DNA of 7,151 nucleotides from an uncultured Clostridium sp. (GCF_900769625.1 NZ_CAAGHK010000042.1:1-7151); one strand, 5' to 3'; counted from the stretch's first letter, positions 1-6,803 are shown. Notes: generated by a model not told the origin, from the letters alone. Made by a program: numbers and translations.

Positions 1-180
1 CATTAATTTAGAGAAGTTCATAGGAATAAGGATTTAAATAAAATAAAGGAAATATGTTTAATTAAATAAGCTCTTCCAATCATAAAATAGAAAGTTATAA
101 TAAGTAACTGCAAGGTAAAGTTAGAAAGTTTTATGATGATGAATATAGATATAAATTGTGGAATGAAAACTTAGATATAG

Positions 181-190
181 GAAACATAAA
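181..190 (+). promoter_or_regulatory. Candidate regulator half-site GAAACATAAA
   Basis: GAAACATAAA shares GAAACAT with three motifs in the regulator/beta-galactosidase intergenic region (2622, 2695 and 2734). It ends 8 bp upstream of a possible -35 element, where an AraC-type activator would be expected to sit. The sharing is seen in the sequence; binding by the AraC-family protein encoded at 1753-2586 is inference. A 7-base match in A/T-rich DNA can arise by chance. Confidence 0.3.
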
Positions 191-198
191 TCAATATT

Positions 199-227
199 TT
201 AAAAACTTAATTCTATTTTATTATAAG
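199..227 (+). promoter_or_regulatory. Weak candidate promoter of the symporter gene
   Basis: TTAAAA (199-204) and TATAAG (222-227) are separated by 17 bp, giving a poor -35 and a fair -10. Transcription would start near 234 and leave a leader of about 90 nt containing the cre-like palindrome. A better TATAAA at 306-311 is too close to the ribosome binding site to serve as the -10. In DNA this A/T-rich the assignment is weak, but a poor -35 is normal for activator-dependent sugar promoters. Confidence 0.25.
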
Positions 228-258
228 AAAATTATTGTAATAATGTATATGAGATTTA

Positions 259-272
259 AGAAATCGATTTCT
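259..272. promoter_or_regulatory. cre-like palindrome (candidate CcpA operator)
   Basis: AGAAATCGATTTCT is a perfect 14-bp palindrome. Compared with the Firmicute cre consensus TGWNANCGNTNWCA it matches 12 of 14 positions, including the central CG; only the outermost T and A are swapped. It lies 54 bp before the symporter start codon and downstream of the candidate promoter, where CcpA-HPr(Ser-P) would repress by blocking transcription. The palindrome is directly visible. The CcpA assignment is inferred from the consensus and from the sugar-transport context. Confidence 0.5.
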
Positions 273-315
273 AAAGTTTAATTAAACAGGTGTTGTAGAT
301 TTTATTATAAATATA

Positions 316-321
316 GAGGTG
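316..321 (+). promoter_or_regulatory. Ribosome binding site that fixes a TTG start
   Basis: GAGGTG is followed by 5 nt and then TTG at 327. No ATG or GTG lies at a suitable distance in the same frame, and the first downstream in-frame ATG (M32 of the protein) would remove the start of the first membrane helix. The Shine-Dalgarno match therefore supports TTG initiation. Confidence 0.7.
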
Positions 322-326
322 AAATT

Positions 327-1691
327 TTGAGTACAGTAATAAACAAACAAATTAATGAAAATAGTGAGATTTCTGTAAAAACTTTATTAAATTATAGCTC
401 AGGAAGCTTAGGAAATAATATGATATATGCATTAATTAATTCTTATTTTTTAATTTTTTTAACTGATAAATTTGGAATAGGTGCAGCGGCAATAGGTACA
501 TTATTTTTAGTGGCAAGAATTATAGATGCAATAACAGATCCAATAATGGGTATTATAGTTGATAATACTAATACAAAATTAGGAAAAAGTAGACCTTATT
601 TATTTGTTGTTCCTATATTTATGGGAGTTGCAACAATAATGTGTTTTTCATCACCTGATTTAAGTTATAGTAATAAGATAATATGGATGTATGTTTCATA
701 TATCTTATGGGGAATAAGCTTTACGGCTATGGATATACCGTATTGGTCACTATCTGCAAATATTACAAGGTCTTCTCAAGGGAAAACTAAAATTGTTACA
801 GCAGCAAGAACAGTAGCATATGTAGGTAACTTTATAGTATTATCACTTACTATACCACTTGTATCAATTCTTGGAAGCTGGAGCAAGGTAGCTATAATTT
901 ATGTTTGTTTTGCTACTGTTTTTACTTGGATTACTGCTTTTAGGGTTAAAGAACTTACCAATAATAGCCATAAAAAAGAAAAGCAAGGCGTAAAACAATT
1001 TATAAATTTATTAAAATCAAACAAGCCTTTAAGAATAGTTCTATTATCAATGTTAGTATTAGAGTTAAGCAATTCAATAAAAAATACAATATTGATATAT
1101 TATGTAAAGTATAACTTTAATTCAGAAATGATGATACCAGTAGTAAGCTCTATTGGTATGGCTGCAAGTATAGTGGGAGGAATAATTTCTCCGTATATAT
1201 CAAGTAAATTAGGAAAGAAAAAAACTGCTCTATTAGGATTATTAGCTAGTGCAGTAGGGTCACTTATGGTATTTTTCCTATCATATTCTTCTTTACATTT
1301 ACTAATACTTATAAACTTTATAAGTGGAATTTTTGATGGAGCAGGGTATATTACTTTAACATCTATGGTTGCTGATTGCGTTGAATACGGAGAATGGAAA
1401 ACGGGAAAGAGATCAGAAGGAATGATATTCTCTATAAATATATTTAAAAGTAAAATTGCCAGTGCAATTGGTGGTTCTGTATGCGGATATATTTTAGCTT
1501 ATATCGGTTATAATGCTAATTCATCTCAATCTACATTTACACTAAACGGAATTCACTTAATACAAAGTATAATTCCATGTATATTTGTAGTAATAAGCTT
1601 CTTATTATTAAGAAGATATAATTTATCTGAAGCAGAATATGATGCAATAGTTGATGACTTAAAAAATGGTGTTACAAGAATAAGCCAATAG
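327..1691 (+). CDS. GPH-family (MelB-type) sugar:cation symporter, probably for lactose or another galactoside
   Basis: This 454-residue membrane protein of the major facilitator fold has about 12 hydrophobic segments, with a basic cytoplasmic loop near 205-235. It probably imports a galactoside together with Na+ or H+. The family motif ITDPIMG...D...GKSRP lies at 69-90, and ADCVEYGEWKTGKRSEG at 349-365 is the second family signature. Compared with E. coli MelB, the cation/sugar-site residues D55, D59, D124, W128 and R149 correspond at a constant offset of 12 to D67, D71, D136, W140 and R161; K377 probably corresponds to K376. It ends soon after the last helix, so it lacks the PTS IIA-like tail of streptococcal LacS. 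The start is TTG with a good ribosome binding site. Substrate is inferred from the beta-galactosidase nearby; melibiose, raffinose or a glucuronide cannot be excluded by sequence alone. Regulation probably involves the cre-like site and the GAAACAT motif upstream. Confidence 0.9.
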   Translation: MSTVINKQINENSEISVKTLLNYSSGSLGNNMIYALINSYFLIFLTDKFGIGAAAIGTLFLVARIIDAITDPIMGIIVDNTNTKLGKSRPYLFVVPIFMGVATIMCFSSPDLSYSNKIIWMYVSYILWGISFTAMDIPYWSLSANITRSSQGKTKIVTAARTVAYVGNFIVLSLTIPLVSILGSWSKVAIIYVCFATVFTWITAFRVKELTNNSHKKEKQGVKQFINLLKSNKPLRIVLLSMLVLELSNSIKNTILIYYVKYNFNSEMMIPVVSSIGMAASIVGGIISPYISSKLGKKKTALLGLLASAVGSLMVFFLSYSSLHLLILINFISGIFDGAGYITLTSMVADCVEYGEWKTGKRSEGMIFSINIFKSKIASAIGGSVCGYILAYIGYNANSSQSTFTLNGIHLIQSIIPCIFVVISFLLLRRYNLSEAEYDAIVDDLKNGVTRISQ

Positions 1692-1700
1692 AAATTTAAT

Positions 1701-1747
1701 AAAAGTAGAAATGAAGTTTATCAAATTAAACTTCATTTCTACTTTTT
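1701..1747. terminator. Bidirectional intrinsic terminator between convergent genes
   Basis: A perfect 19-bp stem (left arm 1701-1719, right arm 1728-1746) encloses the 8-nt loop ATCAAATT. The left arm begins with AAAA and the right arm ends in a TTTTT run, so the same hairpin can stop the symporter transcript on the plus strand and the regulator transcript on the minus strand. It begins 9 bp after the symporter stop and ends 6 bp before the regulator stop, filling nearly the whole gap. Confidence 0.92.
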
Positions 1748-1752
1748 GTATT

Positions 1753-2586
1753 TTATTCCTTAGTCACTTTATTATTTCTATAATTTAATGGCGACATTGA
1801 AAAATATCTTGAAAAAGTTTTTGAAAATAATAAAGAGTCACTATAGCCTACATTATTTGCAACTTCGCTTATAGGGAGCTTAGTATTTTTCAATAAAAGT
1901 GTTGCTTTATACATTCTAAGATTTATAAGATATTTTTGTGGAGAAATCTTAAGATTTTTTATAAACATTTTATATAAATAACTTCTACTTAAGTTTACAT
2001 GTTTAGCAATTTCAGTAACAGTTATACTATTCATATAGTTGGAATTAATAAAATTAATAGCATCTTGAATATATTTATGTATCTCTTTATCTTTATATTC
2101 AAAAGGTTTAGGAAACTCTCTTATGAGTTCATATAATAATGAACAAAGTTCATTTAATAATAATATATCATCAGAATTGGATGGATTATAATTTTTTGAT
2201 ATCTCACACATATTTAATATTATACATGGTATTTTTGAGTTTTCCTTGCAAGTAGCAACATTAGAATCAATAATAGAAGTTCTATTTAAATATTCACCAG
2301 TTTTTGAACCACTAAAACCTATCCAGCAATACTTCCAAGGATTATCAATAGAAGCCATATATTCAACATCCATACCTTTTAATAATATAAATATATCTCC
2401 TTCTTTTAAATTATATATTTTATCATTAAGCTTAAATGTTCCGTATCCTCTAATTACATAATGTATAACAGAATTTTTTAACACTTCATACTTATATCCA
2501 AATCCAGGAATACCCTGCTCTATTCCACATTCATCTAAGTTAAGTTCAAAATTTTCTTTTGTATATTTTTTCCAAAGTATTTGCAT
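1753..2586 (-). CDS. AraC/XylS-family transcriptional regulator, probable lactose-responsive activator (BgaR-like)
   Basis: This 277-residue protein has the standard two-domain plan. An N-terminal cupin-type sugar-binding domain (about 35-100) includes HYVIRGYGTF, LKEGDIFIL and DNPWKYCWIGFSG, a pattern typical of the MsmR/RafR-like branch. A C-terminal pair of helix-turn-helix motifs lies at about 188-208 (TVTEIAKHVNLSRSYLYKMF) and 237-258. The AraC signature VGYSDSLLFSKTF...SPLNYR runs from 246 to 270. The start ATG at 2584-2586 is preceded by AGAGGTGA (2596-2603 on the minus strand) with a 9-nt spacer. It is divergent from the beta-galactosidase and convergent with the symporter, which suggests it activates one or both in response to an imported galactoside or its product. 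The same divergent arrangement is known for C. perfringens bgaR-bgaL; orthology is inferred. Its -10 box overlaps a GAAACATTAT repeat, so autoregulation is possible. Confidence 0.9.
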   Translation of the reverse strand: MQILWKKYTKENFELNLDECGIEQGIPGFGYKYEVLKNSVIHYVIRGYGTFKLNDKIYNLKEGDIFILLKGMDVEYMASIDNPWKYCWIGFSGSKTGEYLNRTSIIDSNVATCKENSKIPCIILNMCEISKNYNPSNSDDILLLNELCSLLYELIREFPKPFEYKDKEIHKYIQDAINFINSNYMNSITVTEIAKHVNLSRSYLYKMFIKNLKISPQKYLINLRMYKATLLLKNTKLPISEVANNVGYSDSLLFSKTFSRYFSMSPLNYRNNKVTKE

Positions 2587-2621
2587 GTATCTATATCACC
2601 TCTATATAAAAAAATTCACAA

Positions 2622-2743
2622 GAAACATTATACTATATTTAGGAAACCTATGAATATTCTAAAGTAATAATTAATATATTAATATTTTATTATAGAAACA
2701 TATATAAAATACGTATTAAAAAATAAAGTATATGAAACATTAT
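2622..2743 (+). repeat. Three direct GAAACAT-type repeats, candidate AraC-family binding half-sites
   Basis: GAAACATTAT occurs at 2622-2631 and again, identically, at 2734-2743; the variant GAAACATATA is at 2695-2704. All are in the same orientation. Start-to-start spacings are 73 and 39 bp. AraC-family proteins typically bind directly repeated half-sites, some far apart so that DNA can loop. A related copy lies upstream of the symporter (181-190). The only other copy I noticed in the window is antisense inside the symporter gene (691-697). Confidence 0.4.
2627..2654 (-). promoter_or_regulatory. Promoter of the AraC-family regulator gene
   Basis: Read on the minus strand, TTCATA (2654-2649) and a perfect TATAAT (2632-2627) are separated by 16 bp. 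Transcription would begin near 2620 and give a leader of about 34 nt containing the AGAGGTGA ribosome binding site. The -10 shares bases with the repeat at 2622-2631, so a protein bound there would compete with RNA polymerase. Confidence 0.6.
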
Positions 2744-2745
2744 TC

Positions 2746-2751
2746 CATAAT
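2746..2751 (+). promoter_or_regulatory. Possible -10 element of the beta-galactosidase gene
   Basis: CATAAT matches TATAAT at 5 of 6 positions and would start transcription near 2758, leaving a short leader that includes the ribosome binding site. The hexamer 17 bp upstream (ATAAAG) is not a -35. The repeat at 2734-2743 would lie in the spacer, which is unusual for an activator, so TATAAA at 2703-2708 is a real alternative. Confidence 0.3.
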
Positions 2752-2766
2752 GCTGAAAAATATATT

Positions 2767-2773
2767 GGGAGGA
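2767..2773 (+). promoter_or_regulatory. Strong ribosome binding site of the beta-galactosidase gene
   Basis: GGGAGGA followed by a 5-nt spacer and ATG at 2779. It is the best Shine-Dalgarno match in the window and fits a highly expressed catabolic enzyme. Confidence 0.85.
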
Positions 2774-2778
2774 TAAAA

Positions 2779-5700
2779 ATGTTATTACTAAATGAATACC
2801 ATGAAGATATTTCTAAACTGCATGTAAATATGATGCAAAGAAGGAGTTATTATGTTCCGTTTGTAGATACGAATGAAGCTATTACTATTAAGGACAGAAA
2901 TAAACAAAATAACTTTTTTTTACTTAATGGCAAATGGCAGTTTAGATATTTTAATACATTACAATCAATTAAAGAATTTGAGAATATTAATGAAATAATT
3001 CTTTTAGATACAATAGAGGTGCCTTCTGTTTGGCAAGTAAATGGATATGATTATAATCAATATACTAATGTAAAATATCCTATTCCTTATAATCCACCTT
3101 TTGTTCCTAAAAAGAATCCATGTGGAGTTTATAAAAAAGAGTTTGACTTTGAAGTACTTCCTGAAGAATATGATTATAATATAAATTTTGAAGGCGTTGA
3201 TTCTTGCTTTTACTTTTACGTAAATGGAGATTTTGTTGGGTATAGTCAGATATCTCATGGAATATCTGAGTTTGATATTACAAAGTTCTTAGTAAATGGT
3301 AAAAATACAATTACAGTACTAGTTCTAAAATGGTGTGATGGTACTTATTTTGAAGATCAAGATAGATTTAGAATGTCAGGTATTTTTAGAGATGTATATA
3401 TATTAAAAAGAGCAAAATCAAGAGTTGTAGATTATAAAATAACTCCTACTGTTGATGTATCAGCTAAAGAAGGAAAATTAGATGTTGAGATTCTTTCTAC
3501 TATTGGTAATCCAACTATTAACTATAGTTTACTTAATCCTAATAATGAAGTTATATCATCTGGCAATATAGATAATAATAAAATACAAATAGACATTAAT
3601 GATATAGAACTTTGGAGTGCTGAATCACCTATTCTATACACATTATTAATAAGAACAGAAAATGAAGTTATAAAAGAAAGAATAGGTATGAGAGAAGTTA
3701 AAATAGAAAATTCTGTTTTAAAAATTAATAACGTACCTGTAAAACTAAAAGGTGTTAATCACCATGATTCTGATCCTGTTAAAGGGTATGTAGTTAATCA
3801 TGATGATTTGCTTGTAGACTTAAAATTAATGAAGGAATGTAATATTAACTCTATAAGAACTTCACATTATCCTAAAGCTCCAATTTTTTATGAGTTATGT
3901 GATGAATATGGATTTTATGTTATGAGTGAAGCTGATATTGAAGCTCATGGTGTTGTTGAGTTATACGGCTTAGGATATTTAGATAATTATAATATGATAG
4001 CTGATGATGTAACTTATAGAGATGTTATTGTTGATAGAATTGATTCTTCTATAGTTCCGTTTAGAAATAGATCTTGCATCTTTATGTGGTCACTTGGAAA
4101 TGAATCAGGATTTGGAATTAACTTTGAAATTGGAGCCAAATATTCTAAAGAGCTAGATTCTTCACGTCCAATACATTATGAAGGAGCATATTACGCAAAT
4201 AAAGAAAGAAAAAATGACTTTAGCAATCTTGATGTTATTAGTCGTATGTATCCAAGTATAGATGAAATCAATGAGTATTTTGAAAAAGGTATAGACAAGC
4301 CATTTTTATTATGTGAATATGCACATGCAATGGGAAATGGGCCTGGAGGATTAATTGAATATGATGAATTACTGCAAAATCATGATGAATTTGCAGGGGT
4401 ATATGTTTGGGAATGGTGTGACCATGCTATTGTTATGAATGAAAATAAAAATGGCAAAAAAGCATATGGCTATGGGGGAGACTTTGGAGAAGAAAATCAT
4501 GATGGAAACTTCTGCGTTGATGGTTTAGTTTATCCTGATAGAAGACCTCATACTGGGTTACTAGAATATAAGAATATTAACAGACCTATAAGAGCATTAG
4601 AATTTAATCAAACTAATAAAAAAGTTAAGTTTAAAAATATGCTTGATTTTAAAGATGCTAGTGAATTATTAGATGTTACTTATAAAATATGCGTAGATGG
4701 TGAACTTATCTTATTAGAAAAATTAGAATTAGAAAATTTAAGTGCAAAAGAAGAAAAATGGTATGATTTAAATATACCAAAATTACCTGTTGGAATTACT
4801 ACTATATTGTTTGAGTATAGTATAAAATTTGATAATTCTCTTTGTAGAAAAGGTATTACATTAGGTCATGATCAATTTATTATAGAAACTGAATCAAAAA
4901 ATATAGACTCTGTGAATAAATTAATAGAAATTAGTAATAATGAAGAAAAGTTTTGTATAGAAGAAAAAGTTAATACAATAAAAATCACAAGTTTAAATTT
5001 TAATTTTGTATACAATAAAAATACAGCAACATTTGATTATATTGAATCACTAGGAGAAGTATTTGTAGATAATCCAATGGAATTTTCTATTTGGAGATCA
5101 CCTACAGATAATGATAGAAAAATTAAAAATCTTTGGATTGAGGCTGGTTTTAATCAAATTACGCCATATGTATATAATACTGAAATTAAAGAGTTTTCAA
5201 ATAAAGTGGACATAGTTAGTTTCTTAAGCTTACTTCCAATATATAGAGAAAAAGTACTTGATGTTAAGGTAACATGGAGCATTTATTCATCTGGTTTAAT
5301 TAAATGTGATATTAAAGCTAATAAAAATATGAAAACTCCTTATTTACCACGTTTTGGAGTGAAATTTAAATTAAATAAATCATATGAAGATGTAAGCTAT
5401 TTTGGTTTTGGTCCATATGAAAATTATATAGATAAAAATTCAAGTTGCTACTTAGGAAGATTTAATTCAACAGTTTCTGAAATGCATGAAGACTATATAA
5501 AACCTCAAGAAAATGGAAGTCATCATTTCTGTAGAGAAGTATCTGTTAAGAATGATTGTGGAAAGATATATGTTTTATCTGAAAATGATTTTGCATTTAA
5601 TGTCTCACATTTTTCTGTTGAGCAATTAACTAATACAAATCATAACTTTGATTTAAATGAAGAAGATTCAACTTATTTAATTGTTGATTATAAGCAAAGT

Positions 5701-5811
5701 GGTATTGGTTCAAATAGTTGTGGTCCTGATTTACCTGAAAAGTATAGACTTAATGAAGAAGATTTTTCATATGATTTTTATTTAAAATTTGTAAGAACAA
5801 ATAAACTTTAA
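2779..5811 (+). CDS. lacZ: Beta-galactosidase, glycoside hydrolase family 2 (LacZ/BgaL type)
   Basis: This 1010-residue enzyme is close to the E. coli LacZ length (1024) and should hydrolyse terminal beta-galactosides such as lactose in the cytoplasm; there is no signal peptide. Domains in order: jelly-roll sugar-binding (about 30-213), Ig-like (215-305), TIM barrel (307-600), a second Ig-like domain, then the C-terminal Bgal_small_N beta-sandwich (about 735-1005; WRSPTDNDR and GFGPYENY are typical). The acid/base is E442 in WSLGNESG and the nucleophile is E513 in LLCEYAHAMGNG. Equivalents of E. coli D201, H357, H391, E416, H418, W568 and F601 are D195, H329, H363, E388, H390, W544 and F578. 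The Na+ ligand N604 is replaced by D581, which is common outside enterics. All catalytic residues are intact and the frame is unbroken. The divergent AraC-type gene probably controls it. The bgaL name of C. perfringens may be the better symbol. Confidence 0.96.
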   Translation: MLLLNEYHEDISKLHVNMMQRRSYYVPFVDTNEAITIKDRNKQNNFFLLNGKWQFRYFNTLQSIKEFENINEIILLDTIEVPSVWQVNGYDYNQYTNVKYPIPYNPPFVPKKNPCGVYKKEFDFEVLPEEYDYNINFEGVDSCFYFYVNGDFVGYSQISHGISEFDITKFLVNGKNTITVLVLKWCDGTYFEDQDRFRMSGIFRDVYILKRAKSRVVDYKITPTVDVSAKEGKLDVEILSTIGNPTINYSLLNPNNEVISSGNIDNNKIQIDINDIELWSAESPILYTLLIRTENEVIKERIGMREVKIENSVLKINNVPVKLKGVNHHDSDPVKGYVVNHDDLLVDLKLMKECNINSIRTSHYPKAPIFYELCDEYGFYVMSEADIEAHGVVELYGLGYLDNYNMIADDVTYRDVIVDRIDSSIVPFRNRSCIFMWSLGNESGFGINFEIGAKYSKELDSSRPIHYEGAYYANKERKNDFSNLDVISRMYPSIDEINEYFEKGIDKPFLLCEYAHAMGNGPGGLIEYDELLQNHDEFAGVYVWEWCDHAIVMNENKNGKKAYGYGGDFGEENHDGNFCVDGLVYPDRRPHTGLLEYKNINRPIRALEFNQTNKKVKFKNMLDFKDASELLDVTYKICVDGELILLEKLELENLSAKEEKWYDLNIPKLPVGITTILFEYSIKFDNSLCRKGITLGHDQFIIETESKNIDSVNKLIEISNNEEKFCIEEKVNTIKITSLNFNFVYNKNTATFDYIESLGEVFVDNPMEFSIWRSPTDNDRKIKNLWIEAGFNQITPYVYNTEIKEFSNKVDIVSFLSLLPIYREKVLDVKVTWSIYSSGLIKCDIKANKNMKTPYLPRFGVKFKLNKSYEDVSYFGFGPYENYIDKNSSCYLGRFNSTVSEMHEDYIKPQENGSHHFCREVSVKNDCGKIYVLSENDFAFNVSHFSVEQLTNTNHNFDLNEEDSTYLIVDYKQSGIGSNSCGPDLPEKYRLNEEDFSYDFYLKFVRTNKL

Positions 5812-5865
5812 GCACAATCGGATTTAACTAAAAATATTCTAGGCTATAAGTGTTACGCTTAGTTT

Positions 5866-5918
5866 ACACAACAAAACCCACCAAATTCATAATTTTGAAT
5901 TTGCGTGGGTTTATGTGT
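5866..5918. terminator. Long hairpin after lacZ, probable terminator
   Basis: Outer ACACA (5866-5870) pairs with TGTGT (5914-5918), AAACCCAC (5874-5881) with GTGGGTTT (5905-5912), and AAATTCA (5883-5889) with TGAATTT (5896-5902), around a 6-nt loop. This gives about 20 bp of stem with small internal loops. It begins 54 bp after the lacZ stop. On the plus strand no T-run follows the full stem, although the inner stem's right arm ends in TTT. On the minus strand the inner stem is followed by TTTTGTTGTG, so it may stop transcripts arriving from the IS as well as from lacZ. Confidence 0.6.
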
Positions 5919-5947
5919 GCCAAGCATGGGCAACAACTTTGGTCTTA

Positions 5948-5965
5948 TGTCAATATTTTGGACAC
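5948..5965 (+). repeat. Probable terminal inverted repeat of the IS3-family element
   Basis: TGTCAATATTTTGGACAC starts with TG, as expected of IS3-family ends, and lies 16 bp beyond the transposase stop codon. The partner repeat is outside the window, so the exact boundary is inferred. Confidence 0.5.
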
Positions 5966-5983
5966 AAAAAGTCAAACTTTTTT
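5966..5983. terminator. Small hairpin at the end of the transposase gene
   Basis: AAAAAGT (5966-5972) and ACTTTTT (5976-5982) form a 7-bp stem with a 3-nt loop, overlapping the orfB stop codon at 5982-5984. On the minus strand the right arm ends in TTTTT. It could be a weak transcription stop or simply part of the IS terminus. Confidence 0.3.
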
Positions 5984-6803
5984 ATGCTGCACTTCTAGCT
6001 AATAATTCATATTGTTCTGGTGTCATGTAATTAATAGAAGAGTGTATCTTTTTTCTGTTATACCAACCTTCAATATATTTAAATATAGCTATATTAGCTT
6101 TTTCGAAGGTACGATATGTATTTCTATAGATTTCTTCCTTCTTCATTGAAGAATGGAAAGATTCTATACAAGCATTGTCATAAGGACAACCTTTTTTACT
6201 AAATGATTGTATAATATTAAACTCTTTACATAGCTCTTTTAAATCATTACTAGTATATTGAGATACTAAGTCTGTATGAAATATTATATGCTTATTTTTA
6301 TCAGGATTTTGGTTGTAATAGGCATTTTTTAAAGCTTTAACAACTAAATCATTAGTCATTCTTTTACCGAAAGCGTAGCCAATTATTTTTTTAGAATGTA
6401 AGTCAAGAACTGAAGCTAAATAGCACCAACCATCCTTACTAGTATGAATATATGTAATATCTCCTACCCATTTTTCGTTAATAGAAGTAGTTGTAAAGTC
6501 TCTTTTTAAAACGTTTTCTAAATCTTCTGCTACCTTTTTACTTGAATGTGGCTTGTATTTTTTTACAGTTACTGCACAAAGGCCAAGTTTAGTCATTAGT
6601 CTTTGAACTCGCTTCAACGATACATTGAAGCCTTCTATACCAAGTATATAATGAATTCTAGGAGCACCATATATGCATTTATTCTCTTTATATATCCTTT
6701 TAATAGCTGATTTTAATTCCTCATTTTCTAGTTCTCTTGCAGATTTAGTTTTATCAAAAGATTTATAATATGTGCTTCTGGCTACACCTAGAACGGTACA
6801 CAT
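5982..6803 (-). CDS. IS3-family transposase OrfB (DDE catalytic domain)
   Basis: From the ATG at 6803 this gives 273 residues. The same frame is open upstream to the slippery site at 6887, reading KKSYGHICNKKLDEVIEF before the Met, so the natural product is the OrfAB fusion of about 382 residues. It contains the HTH_21-like segment (about 30-85, including CIYGAPRIHYIL) and an integrase core with D115 in WVGDITYI, D178 in FHTDLVSQYTS and E214 in NACIESFH. Exactly 35 residues separate D178 and E214, the D,D(35)E spacing. Residue 180 is Val (codon GTA at 6264-6266) where the family nearly always has Gly (D-x-G-S-Q-Y), so activity may be reduced. No frameshift or premature stop is present. It cuts and joins the IS ends during transposition. 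Confidence 0.93.
   Translation of the reverse strand: MCTVLGVARSTYYKSFDKTKSARELENEELKSAIKRIYKENKCIYGAPRIHYILGIEGFNVSLKRVQRLMTKLGLCAVTVKKYKPHSSKKVAEDLENVLKRDFTTTSINEKWVGDITYIHTSKDGWCYLASVLDLHSKKIIGYAFGKRMTNDLVVKALKNAYYNQNPDKNKHIIFHTDLVSQYTSNDLKELCKEFNIIQSFSKKGCPYDNACIESFHSSMKKEEIYRNTYRTFEKANIAIFKYIEGWYNRKKIHSSINYMTPEQYELLARSAA

Larger units (their letters stand above)
1..326. other. Upstream intergenic region without a convincing gene
   Basis: All six frames are broken by stops. The longest noteworthy open stretch is 108-281 on the plus strand (57 codons after a stop at 105-107). It has no ATG until near its end and no ribosome binding site. It contains protein-like text such as KFYDDEYRYKLWNENLDIGN, which I do not recognise; it may be a decayed gene end or chance. 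The rest is A/T-rich and contains the GAAACATAAA motif (181-190), a weak promoter-like pair (199-227) and the cre-like palindrome (259-272), so the main visible role is control of the symporter gene that follows. Confidence 0.6.
2587..2778. promoter_or_regulatory. Divergent control region between regulator and beta-galactosidase
   Basis: This 192-bp A/T-rich gap must carry promoters in both directions. It contains a good minus-strand promoter for the regulator, three GAAACAT-type repeats (2622, 2695, 2734), a central palindrome ATTAATATATTAAT (2670-2683), and a possible plus-strand -10, CATAAT (2746-2751), with no recognisable -35 at the right distance. Lack of a -35 fits activation by an AraC-type protein. 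No cre match was found here. The three repeats and the palindrome are seen directly; their roles are inferred. Confidence 0.7.

Noticed and set aside
691..697. ATGTTTC inside the symporter gene as another regulator site
   Set aside because: It is a single 7-base antisense match within coding sequence, expected by chance and far from any promoter.
2246..2461. Open frame of 71 codons on the plus strand
   Set aside because: It lies entirely antisense to the AraC-family regulator, has no recognisable domain and is explained by the codon bias of that gene.
2670..2683. ATTAATATATTAAT palindrome near the middle of the divergent region as a specific operator
   Set aside because: It is made only of A and T; such short palindromes are expected often in this DNA, and it has no copy before the symporter.
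3004..3258. Open frame of 84 codons on the minus strand
   Set aside because: It is antisense to the N-terminal domain of the beta-galactosidase, with low-complexity Ile-rich translation, so it is a shadow frame.
4501..4548. Asp581 in place of E. coli LacZ Asn604, a possible altered metal site
   Set aside because: Asp at this position (F-x-x-D-G-L-V) is common in GH2 enzymes of Firmicutes and is not evidence of changed function.
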